Source of the DNA: Flavobacteriales bacterium
GTDB taxonomy: Bacteria > Bacteroidota > Bacteroidia > Flavobacteriales_D > Crocinitomicaceae
Length of the DNA stretch: 33,125 nt
Direction: 5' to 3'
NCBI GenBank assembly: GCA_022361195.1
Contig: JAKSBJ010000090.1
Span: 1 to 33,125, forward strand
Part shown: positions 8,396 to 14,752 of the stretch, piece after piece
How positions within the stretch are numbered: the stretch's first letter is position 1
Layout: the number at the start of each line of letters is the position of its first letter
Made by a program: the position numbers and the translations under genes
Notes under the pieces: generated by a model
What the model was told of the DNA's origin: nothing
Seen by the model: the letters and a program-made list of their open reading frames with translations, nothing else
Database searches by the model: none

Positions 8396-9855
8396 ATAAA
8401 ACTGTTTAAAGCGATTGGAATTTGTTCAACTACATCAGAACTAATCATTCCCTTCATACCCAGCTTTTGAGCCGCTAAATCACCGGCTAGTCCGTGTAAA
8501 TACATCCCGTTAATGGCTGAATCTTTGGCAGTGTAACCTTGTGCAAGGAAAGCACCTATCATTCCACTAAGAGCATCTCCCATTCCGGCAGTTGCCATTC
8601 CTGGATTTCCGCTAGAGTTGATGTACAACGATCCATCCGGACAGCTGAGTTTTGAATTAGGGCCTTTTTGCAGGATATAAACTTTATGTTTTTTTGAGAA
8701 TTCTCTTTGTTTATGGAGCAATTCATGAGAATTAGAAGATGGTCCAATTAAACGTTTCAATTCACCCAAATGAGGAGTTAAAATGGTATTTTCTGCTAAA
8801 AGAGAAAGTAAATTCGGATCTTCAGCCAGAAGATTCAGGGCATCAGCATCTAAAATTAAAGGGGTAGGGAGTTCTAATACGTGCATTAACCATTCTAAGC
8901 TGTTTTCCTTTTTCCCCATTCCTGGTCCAATAAGCACTGCAGATGTTTTTTGGGGTAACTTTTGCTCTTTAGGATCTATTAATAAAACTTCAGGTAAATG
9001 GGTTAAAAGAGCACCATAACCGTAGTCGTTATTGGATGTACAGGCAACATAGCCCGTTCCACAGCGATAAGCAGCCTTAGAAGCCAAAATAGCAGCTCCT
9101 GGCATTCCTCCCAAACCAGCAACAACACTCAAAAAACCATTTGTCCCTTTATGATCGTGGCGTTGGTTAGGTTTTAATTGAATTAAGTTTTTCTGAATAA
9201 ATGTTGCTTCTTCTTTGGCTTCATAAGAGGGGTGAAGGCCAATATTTACAATTTTCCATTCTCCCAAATAATTGTGATGCTCAGGATAAAAAAAACTCAT
9301 TTTGGGGCATTGGAAGCTAAAAGTATATTTAGCCTTTATTGCAGTTCCATTTTCTGGTAAAATTCCCTCAGCAAATAAGCCTGATGGAATGTCAATGGAT
9401 ATTGTTTTTGAAGATTGTTGATTTATGGACTGAACCAATTCTGCTAACCATCCATTCAAATGGCGATTAAGTCCTGATCCAAAAATTGCATCAATGGTTA
9501 AATCTGTACTCAGTTCAAAAGCAAAAGAATCTTTGGTCAGTGAAATAAGCTCTATTGATTTTGGTAATTGTTTTAGATTTTCTGAAAAATCGGCCGAACG
9601 ATTATCAGAAAATTCAACCAAATAAACTTTAACCTGAATGTCTCTTTGAGCTAATAAACGAGCAATAACCAATCCGTCGCCTCCATTGTTTCCCATTCCA
9701 CAAAAAATAGAAACGGATTCAAAGAGACACTTTCCCAAAATTTGTTTAGTACATAAAGTCGCTGCTCGCTCCATTAAATTAAGGGATGAAATAGGTTCGT
9801 TTTGGATGGTAAAAGTATCCCATTGTCGAATGTTCTCAGCGCTATATATTTTCAT
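8392..9855 (-). CDS. nnr: Bifunctional NAD(P)H-hydrate epimerase / ADP-dependent dehydratase
   Basis: A 487-residue two-domain repair enzyme. The N-terminal YjeF-type epimerase domain (about 1-210) carries G-N-N-G-G-D-G at 55-61. The C-terminal ribokinase-like dehydratase domain (about 225-487) has the K-G-T-N-G start, T-P-H-L-G-E and G-N-P-G-M-A-T-A-G-M-G-D-A-L-S-G motifs. Together they convert damaged, hydrated NAD(P)H back to NAD(P)H. Length fits the usual bacterial fusion. Its ATG lies inside the end of coaE (14-base overlap), and it is the last gene of the siaB-siaC-coaE-nnr run. Confidence 0.93.
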   Translation of the reverse strand: MKIYSAENIRQWDTFTIQNEPISSLNLMERAATLCTKQILGKCLFESVSIFCGMGNNGGDGLVIARLLAQRDIQVKVYLVEFSDNRSADFSENLKQLPKSIELISLTKDSFAFELSTDLTIDAIFGSGLNRHLNGWLAELVQSINQQSSKTISIDIPSGLFAEGILPENGTAIKAKYTFSFQCPKMSFFYPEHHNYLGEWKIVNIGLHPSYEAKEEATFIQKNLIQLKPNQRHDHKGTNGFLSVVAGLGGMPGAAILASKAAYRCGTGYVACTSNNDYGYGALLTHLPEVLLIDPKEQKLPQKTSAVLIGPGMGKKENSLEWLMHVLELPTPLILDADALNLLAEDPNLLSLLAENTILTPHLGELKRLIGPSSNSHELLHKQREFSKKHKVYILQKGPNSKLSCPDGSLYINSSGNPGMATAGMGDALSGMIGAFLAQGYTAKDSAINGMYLHGLAGDLAAQKLGMKGMISSDVVEQIPIALNSFI

Positions 9856-10444
9856 GAAGTTGCTTTAGTTTTTCCAATGTTTCTATAACCTGAGGAATTA
9901 GCAATTGCTTTTCGTTATTTTGAATGACGAAATCAGCTAGTTTCATTTTTTGTTCATCGCTCCATTGATTATTGATTCGATGACGAATTTCTTCTTCACT
10001 GATACCATCTCGTTTCTTAATCCGTTCAATACGCAATTCTATTGGACTACAAACGAGTAGTGTGTGATGAAAGTTTTTATACGAGCCCGTTTCAAATAAA
10101 ATGGCAGCTTCGTTAAAAACAAATTCTGTTGCTTGTGTTTGGCTCCATTGCTTAAAAGCTTTTCTTACAGATGGGTGAACAGCGCCTTCTAGTAGTTCTT
10201 TTTTAGCAGGATTGGTGAAAATTTGCTGGGCAATGAAAGACCGATTAAGAGTTGTATTATCGTACGCTTTCTCTCCGAAGATTTGAATGACCTTGTCTCT
10301 TAATTGAGAATCTTCAATTAACAAGCGTTTTGCTTCGGTATCAGAATAGAAAACGGGATAACCCATGGTACCTATTAGTCGGCAAATCATGGATTTGCCA
10401 GAACCAATACCACCGGTTATCCCGATCGTTATTTTCGAGTTCAT
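9842..10444 (-). CDS. coaE: Dephospho-CoA kinase
   Basis: A 200-residue P-loop kinase catalysing the last step of coenzyme A synthesis, phosphorylation of dephospho-CoA on the 3'-hydroxyl of the ribose. The P-loop G-I-T-G-G-I-G-S-G-K-S is at 8-18, followed by the Y-S-D-T-E-A-K segment, where the substrate-binding Asp is found in this family, and a lid region rich in Arg (about 140-155). An in-frame GTG lies immediately before ATG at 10444; ATG is preferred. It starts 21 bases after siaC and overlaps nnr, so it sits inside a four-gene unit. Confidence 0.94.
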   Translation of the reverse strand: MNSKITIGITGGIGSGKSMICRLIGTMGYPVFYSDTEAKRLLIEDSQLRDKVIQIFGEKAYDNTTLNRSFIAQQIFTNPAKKELLEGAVHPSVRKAFKQWSQTQATEFVFNEAAILFETGSYKNFHHTLLVCSPIELRIERIKKRDGISEEEIRHRINNQWSDEQKMKLADFVIQNNEKQLLIPQVIETLEKLKQLHENI

Positions 10445-10465
10445 CACGCCCTAATGGGGAATGAT

Positions 10466-10849
10466 TTAAATTTCTTCGACTTCAATCATTTTGAACGGCA
10501 AATTGATAATTGCCTGATAATCTTCTCCAGCTTCTTCCATATCTTCATCATCTTCTTCAAAATACCAGTTAACTTTTACCTCAGTGTCTCCACTGTTTAA
10601 GTTTTCTAATTGTTTGAACAAGTCCAAGATACATTTAGAAGAAGAAGTGTTGAAATACTCTAATTTAATATCAACAACTGTATTTGGCTTTGGGGAAGAT
10701 GCATAATTGTCAATCCAATCGTTCAATGGCTTGTAAAATTCAATTGAATTCTCAGGAATTGATCGTCCCTTCAATTCAAGAACTCCATTTTCGCAATCAA
10801 ATCGCACTGTTGGTGTTTTTGCCGATCCTTCTAAAGTTAAATTTTCCAT
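10466..10849 (-). CDS. siaC: SiaC-family regulatory phosphoprotein (DUF1987)
   Basis: A 127-residue protein of the DUF1987/SiaC family. In Pseudomonas aeruginosa SiaC is phosphorylated by SiaB and dephosphorylated by SiaA, and its unphosphorylated form activates the diguanylate cyclase SiaD. The family motif Y-F-N-T-S-S-S-K is present with Thr at residue 68, the same number as the phosphorylated Thr of the Pseudomonas protein. The surrounding pattern (P-E-N-S near 32-35, L-D-L-F-K-Q-L-E helix) also fits. The C-terminal third is very acidic. It begins 14 bases after the SiaB-like kinase gene, supporting a kinase-substrate pair. No GGDEF protein is encoded nearby, so the output target is unknown. 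Confidence 0.85.
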   Translation of the reverse strand: MENLTLEGSAKTPTVRFDCENGVLELKGRSIPENSIEFYKPLNDWIDNYASSPKPNTVVDIKLEYFNTSSSKCILDLFKQLENLNSGDTEVKVNWYFEEDDEDMEEAGEDYQAIINLPFKMIEVEEI

Positions 10850-10863
10850 AATTTACATACAAT

Positions 10864-11409
10864 TTACTCTGCTATTTTAACAGCCAAACTAAAAAAAGTT
10901 GTTTTATCATTTACAGGCATAAAGGAAAACTCCAATGGTTGCCCTGATTTTCTCGCTATATCAATCATACCAAGTCCGGCGGTTCCTTTTGGTGACATCT
11001 TTCCTTCGTTGAGCACCTTTTTGTAATAAGCCTTTAACTCTGCACGATCCATCCCATTCACTAATTCCAATTTACTTCTTAAATCTCCAACATCCGTTGA
11101 TTTCATATAATTACCTGTAGTAATCTGATAATTCTGCGGACTTTTTGCAATCATCAAAAGAGCTGATTTTTCCTCTGTTGGAATGTGAACGACGTCGTCT
11201 TGATCGATGTGGTGATACAAATTCTGAAGGCATTCAACCAAAATATTAAAAACCTTCTTTTTAATTTTTGGCTTCTCTTCTAAATGCTCCATCTTCGATT
11301 CCATGATCTGAAGAATTGTAGTTAGCAACTCAGAAGTGACCATCCCTTTAAAAGAAAGGAGAACGTTTTCTTCCTCCAGTTTTTTGTATATGTCGTAAAC
11401 TCGATCCAC
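10864..11409 (-). CDS. siaB: SiaB-family protein kinase (GHKL fold)
   Basis: A 181-residue protein resembling SiaB kinases, related to anti-sigma-factor and histidine-kinase ATPase domains. An N-box-like stretch has E59 and N63 (V-E-C-L-Q-N-L-Y-H-H), and a G-box has G142-T-A-G-L-G147 followed by a helix. It should phosphorylate the SiaC-like protein encoded directly downstream. The start is GTG at 11409 (M-D-R-V-Y-D); no better in-frame ATG is visible. An exact -7 box lies 17 bases upstream. It is the first gene of the siaB-siaC-coaE-nnr run and diverges from a methyltransferase gene. There is no membrane or sensor domain. Confidence 0.83.
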   Translation of the reverse strand: MDRVYDIYKKLEEENVLLSFKGMVTSELLTTILQIMESKMEHLEEKPKIKKKVFNILVECLQNLYHHIDQDDVVHIPTEEKSALLMIAKSPQNYQITTGNYMKSTDVGDLRSKLELVNGMDRAELKAYYKKVLNEGKMSPKGTAGLGMIDIARKSGQPLEFSFMPVNDKTTFFSLAVKIAE

Positions 11410-11426
11410 GCTATAGTTAAGCTAGA

Positions 11427-11434
11427 CAAATATA
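11427..11434 (-). promoter_or_regulatory. -7 promoter box upstream of siaB
   Basis: TATATTTG on the minus strand, an exact TAnnTTTG match, 17 bases before the GTG start of siaB. No clear TTG is seen at the -33 position. It would drive siaB-siaC-coaE-nnr. Confidence 0.5.
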
Positions 11435-11497
11435 TAAAATTATAAAACTTTTGCTTGGATTCCTTCCGTTATTTTTAGGATTAACTCAAATCTGTCG

Positions 11498-11505
11498 TAT
11501 TTTTG
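11498..11505 (+). promoter_or_regulatory. -7 promoter box upstream of the methyltransferase gene
   Basis: TATTTTTG, an exact TAnnTTTG match, ends 15 bases before ATG at 11521. With initiation about 5-7 bases downstream the leader would be roughly 10 bases. It would lie downstream of a TTG at 11503, arguing against that alternative start. Confidence 0.45.
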
Positions 11506-11520
11506 TCGAAATTATGCGAA

Positions 11521-12246
11521 ATGAAGGAGTGGTTTGAATCGTGGTTTGATACCCGCTATTACCATATTTTGTATGAGAAAAGGGATCAATCCGAAGCGGA
11601 AGTATTCATCCGGAATTTGGTAGGAGAATTACATTTTAAATCTACCGACCGGATATTGGATTTGGCTTGTGGTAAAGGAAGGCATTCAATCTTTCTTAAT
11701 TCATTGGGATTCAAGACAACAGGGGTAGACCTTTCTCAATGTAGTATCAAAGAAGCAAAGACGCAGGAGTCCGAAAGCTTGCAGTTTTTTGTTCATGATA
11801 TGAGAAAGCCAATTGTGGGCCAATCATTTGATGTGGTTATGAATTTGTTTACCAGCTTTGGTTATTTTGATTCAACCGATGACAATCTTGCCGTTTTAAA
11901 ATCAATCCACACCTATTTAAATCCGGAGGGAACTTTAATTATTGATTTTTTAAATCCTGCTTACGTTATTGCAAACCTCGTTGCTGATGAAATCCAGCAG
12001 CGAAGTAGCATGGATTTTAGAATTCAAAAAGAAGTAAAAGATCAAAAAGTCATTAAGACAATTTCATTTGAGGCAGAAGGAGAGCCATACACTTTTCAGG
12101 AAAAAGTACAGTTGTTAGAGTTGAAGGACTTTGAGGATTTGTTGGATCAGGCTGAATTTCAGATTGAAACTGTTTTTGGAAATTATCAATTGGAACCATT
12201 CACAGAGATGTCTGAACGATTGGTTATTGTTGCGAAGAAGAAGTGA
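11521..12246 (+). CDS. Class I SAM-dependent methyltransferase
   Basis: A 241-residue soluble protein with the Rossmann-fold SAM-binding motif I (I-L-D-L-A-C-G-K-G-R-H-S, about 45-56), an acidic motif II residue in T-G-V-D-L-S, and motif IV near V-V-M-N-L-F-T-S-F-G-Y-F. These place it among generic class I methyltransferases of the ubiquinone/small-molecule type. The substrate cannot be deduced. ATG at 11521 is chosen over TTG at 11503 because the -7 box overlaps the latter. Its TGA overlaps the GTG start of the ZIP transporter gene (GTGA at 12243-12246), so translation is probably coupled. Confidence 0.85.
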   Translation: MKEWFESWFDTRYYHILYEKRDQSEAEVFIRNLVGELHFKSTDRILDLACGKGRHSIFLNSLGFKTTGVDLSQCSIKEAKTQESESLQFFVHDMRKPIVGQSFDVVMNLFTSFGYFDSTDDNLAVLKSIHTYLNPEGTLIIDFLNPAYVIANLVADEIQQRSSMDFRIQKEVKDQKVIKTISFEAEGEPYTFQEKVQLLELKDFEDLLDQAEFQIETVFGNYQLEPFTEMSERLVIVAKKK

Positions 12247-12944
12247 ATATATACATTCAAATAGCTATTTTATTTTTATCCGTTATTGTGGGCGGAATAT
12301 TGGTTGAGTTGTTTAAAAAATCATCCAATCTTAAGTTGTTATTATCCTTCAGTGGAGGATTTTTGCTTACGATTATCTTTACCCACATTCTTCCCGAGTC
12401 GTATGAAACTCTTGGTTTACAGGCTGGGTATTTTATTTTGGTTGGTTTTCTGCTGCAGCTCATTTTAGAATACTTTTCAAAAGGTGCCGAGCATGGTCAT
12501 GCTCATCTTCATGAAAGTTCTCTTTCAAGCAGTTTCCCTCTGATGATTTTCATCAGTCTGTCGTTACACGCTTTTATTGAAGCTATTCCACTAAATCATG
12601 GGGGACATAGTCATACCGAGCAATTGTATTGGGGGGTATTTCTTCATAAGATACCAGTAGCAGTAACACTTAAAACAATCTTTAAAGCCTATGGGTACAC
12701 ATCTAAAAAAAGTTGGTTGTATCTCGCCATATTTGGTTTAATGGCTCCACTGGGCTTGTTATTTGGAGAGTTAGTAAAAGATGTTTTGGATGTTGCCGGG
12801 GCTTGGTTATTGGCTATTGCCATAGGAATGTTTTTACATATTTCTACAACCATCATCTTTGAGTCCAGTGAGGGACACAAACTCAATATTTTGAAATTGG
12901 TGGCCATCTTATTAGGCTTTGCAGCAGGTTCCTTTTTAGCTTAA
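12243..12944 (+). CDS. ZIP-family metal transporter
   Basis: A 233-residue inner-membrane protein with about eight hydrophobic helices. ZIP metal-site residues are seen in S-L-H-A-F-I-E-A-I-P-L and in F-L-H-K-I-P-V-A-V-T-L. Two His-rich loops follow the third (G-H-A-H-L-H) and fourth (N-H-G-G-H-S-H) helices, as is usual for Zn/Fe carriers of this family. The start is GTG at 12243, overlapping the upstream methyltransferase stop. It is predicted to import divalent metal ions, with Zn the most common substrate in the family, but selectivity cannot be read here. Confidence 0.88.
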   Translation: MNIYIQIAILFLSVIVGGILVELFKKSSNLKLLLSFSGGFLLTIIFTHILPESYETLGLQAGYFILVGFLLQLILEYFSKGAEHGHAHLHESSLSSSFPLMIFISLSLHAFIEAIPLNHGGHSHTEQLYWGVFLHKIPVAVTLKTIFKAYGYTSKKSWLYLAIFGLMAPLGLLFGELVKDVLDVAGAWLLAIAIGMFLHISTTIIFESSEGHKLNILKLVAILLGFAAGSFLA

Positions 12945-12999
12945 TAAATACTTTCTGTTAATTTCCTGAACAATTCATCTAGGAATTTTGTTTTTCTGG

Positions 13000-13007
13000 T
13001 AAATTTG
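13000..13007 (+). promoter_or_regulatory. -7 promoter box upstream of the peroxiredoxin gene
   Basis: TAAATTTG, an exact TAnnTTTG match, lies 42 bases before ATG at 13050. A TTTTG is present upstream but only about 9 bases away, too close for a standard -33 element. No OxyR-like site was recognised. Confidence 0.45.
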
Positions 13008-13049
13008 TAGTGAAAAAATAATCAGAATTTATAATCAAAATTTAAGATA

Positions 13050-13679
13050 ATGGCAGTATTAGTAGGAAGAAAAGCCCCTTCATTTACAGCGCCAGCTGTA
13101 ATTAACGGAGGTGAAGTTGTTAACGAATTCACATTGGAGCAATTCAAAGGAAAATATGTTGTATTGTTCTTTTATCCAAAAGACTTCACATTTGTTTGTC
13201 CAAGTGAATTACACGCTTTTCAAGAAAAATTAACTGAGTTTGAAAGCAGAGATGTACAAGTTATTGCTTGCTCAACAGATACAGAAGAGAGTCACTGGGG
13301 ATGGTTGCAAATGGATAAAGCGGCTGGAGGAATTAAAGGAATTACTTATCCAATCGTTGCTGATACAAACAAGACAATCTCGGATGCTTATGACGTATTG
13401 TTAGGAGAGTACCAGTACAATGAGTTAGGAGAGTTAGAAGCGACAAATACAATGATTGCTTACAGAGGTTTGTTCTTGATTGACAAAGAAGGAATTGTAC
13501 GTCACCAATTGGTGAATGATTTACCATTGGGAAGAAACGTTGATGAAGCAATTAGAATGGTTGATTCACTTCAGTTTGTTGAAGAGCATGGTGAGGTTTG
13601 TCCAGCTAACTGGGTAAAAGGAGCTGACGGAATGACTGCTTCTCACGAAGGAGTAGCTGATTATTTGGCTTCTCACTAG
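13050..13679 (+). CDS. Typical 2-Cys peroxiredoxin (AhpC/Prx1 type)
   Basis: A 209-residue thiol peroxidase that reduces hydrogen peroxide and organic hydroperoxides in the cytoplasm. The peroxidatic Cys is C50 in D-F-T-F-V-C-P-S-E-L and the resolving Cys is C184 in E-V-C-P-A-N-W, giving the usual two-cysteine catalytic cycle between subunits. Length and motifs fit the Prx1/AhpC subfamily. No AhpF or thioredoxin reductase gene lies next to it, so the electron donor is encoded elsewhere. It has its own predicted promoter and a strong terminator, so it is a single-gene unit and probably highly expressed. Confidence 0.95.
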   Translation: MAVLVGRKAPSFTAPAVINGGEVVNEFTLEQFKGKYVVLFFYPKDFTFVCPSELHAFQEKLTEFESRDVQVIACSTDTEESHWGWLQMDKAAGGIKGITYPIVADTNKTISDAYDVLLGEYQYNELGELEATNTMIAYRGLFLIDKEGIVRHQLVNDLPLGRNVDEAIRMVDSLQFVEEHGEVCPANWVKGADGMTASHEGVADYLASH

Positions 13680-13697
13680 TAGAAAACGACTTGATTG

Positions 13698-13735
13698 AAA
13701 AACGTTCCACAAATTTGTGGAACGTTTTTTGTTTA
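13698..13735 (+). terminator. Strong intrinsic terminator after the peroxiredoxin gene
   Basis: A perfect 26-base palindrome (13701-13726; half-site AACGTTCCACAAA) is flanked by A-rich sequence before and a T-run after. It begins about 20 bases after the stop codon. The flanking A- and T-runs make it able to work in both directions. Confidence 0.85.
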
Positions 13736-13758
13736 TGACTTTTTTTTTATTTAAAAAC

Positions 13759-13792
13759 CAACCTTTTAGATATTTCTTCGTAGAAAAGGTTG
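13759..13792. repeat. Inverted repeat upstream of the lipoprotein gene
   Basis: CAACCTTTT (13759-13767) and AAAAGGTTG (13784-13792) form a perfect 9-bp dyad with a 16-base spacer, 26 bases before the lipoprotein ATG. It could be an operator or a leader hairpin. There is no T-run after it, so it is not a convincing terminator. Confidence 0.4.
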
Positions 13793-13818
13793 AAACTAAA
13801 CTAGATAATAATTAAGTT

Positions 13819-14595
13819 ATGAAAAAGACACTTTTTATGTTGTCGGTTGGAGCTTTAATGCTTGCAACACCTTCTTGTAAAAAAGGAGAAAATGATCCTT
13901 TAAGTTTATCTTCCAGAAAAGGGAGATTAGCTGGTGAGTATACAGTTTCTGCATACTCCTCAAGCTCAACAAGTACTAATCCTGATAATGATGTAACCGT
14001 TGTTACGGAGGAGTTGAGTGGAAACACCATTACTAAAACTACAGTGTGGACTCCTTCTGGAGGAGGAACTTCTACCACTGCAACTACAAATACAACCTTG
14101 AATTTAGGAGAGTTTGTAATTAATAAGGATGGAACGTATACGAGAACCTGGAATCTAACATCTGTGACTGTTGAAGAAGATGAAATCTTCGGAACAACAA
14201 TTACGATGACTTCCACAGAAACATCTACAATGGTTGAAAACGGTTCTTGGAATTTCCTAGGGAAATATGATGAATATAAAAACAAAGAAAGAGTTGTTTT
14301 TAACGCAACAGATGTAGCGACTACCTCGCAAACAAATGTTCATACTGTTACTGATGACGGTTCTGGAACAACTTCAGAAGAGCATACGATGGGAGATACG
14401 TATAAAAACAATTATACAATGGGTAATGGTGAATCTCCAATGATTTTTGCAATTGATCAATTGAAAGGAAAAGAGATCATTATGATTCAAGAATCATCTG
14501 GAACAACCCAAAATAGTGTGACTTCCGGTAGTATAACCGAAACATCAAACTATTCTGATCAAAACTCACTTAGCATGACTTTGACACAGAAATAA
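13819..14595 (+). CDS. Thr/Ser-rich lipoprotein of unknown function
   Basis: A 258-residue exported protein. The signal peptide ends in a lipobox, A-T-P-S-C with the lipidated Cys at residue 20, followed by K-K-G. The mature part is unusually rich in Thr, Ser and Gly (especially residues 45-85 and 115-130), with repeated T-T, T-S and S-S steps. It contains short strand-like blocks such as F-V-I-N-K-D-G-T-Y-T-R-T-W and G-S-W-N-F-L-G that recall lipocalin-like lipoproteins of Bacteroidota. This is a resemblance, not an assignment. It is flanked by terminators on both sides and so is monocistronic. Confidence 0.8.
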   Translation: MKKTLFMLSVGALMLATPSCKKGENDPLSLSSRKGRLAGEYTVSAYSSSSTSTNPDNDVTVVTEELSGNTITKTTVWTPSGGGTSTTATTNTTLNLGEFVINKDGTYTRTWNLTSVTVEEDEIFGTTITMTSTETSTMVENGSWNFLGKYDEYKNKERVVFNATDVATTSQTNVHTVTDDGSGTTSEEHTMGDTYKNNYTMGNGESPMIFAIDQLKGKEIIMIQESSGTTQNSVTSGSITETSNYSDQNSLSMTLTQK

Positions 14596-14615
14596 GAGAT
14601 AAATTTTATCCTATA

Positions 14616-14650
14616 AAAAAAGCCCCGGTAAATTTTACCGGGGCTTTTTG
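14616..14650 (+). terminator. Intrinsic terminator after the lipoprotein gene
   Basis: A GC-rich stem, AGCCCCGGTAAA at 14621-14632 paired with TTTACCGGGGCT at 14634-14645, is preceded by an A-run and followed by TTTT. It lies about 20 bases past the stop codon. Confidence 0.9.
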
Positions 14651-14752
14651 TTTCTGTTAATAACTCTGTATATCTCGATTGATTTGAATCCTCCGTTTTC
14701 GTCAATCTTTCCGTAAATTAGTACTTCCTTTTTGCAAACCAAATTCAACTGA

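Noticed and set aside
13812..14285. A 157-codon open frame on the minus strand opposite the lipoprotein gene
   Set aside because: It mirrors the Thr/Ser-rich codons of the lipoprotein, which give Val and Ser repeats on the opposite strand. It has no promoter or plausible domain, and the plus-strand protein has a clear lipobox.
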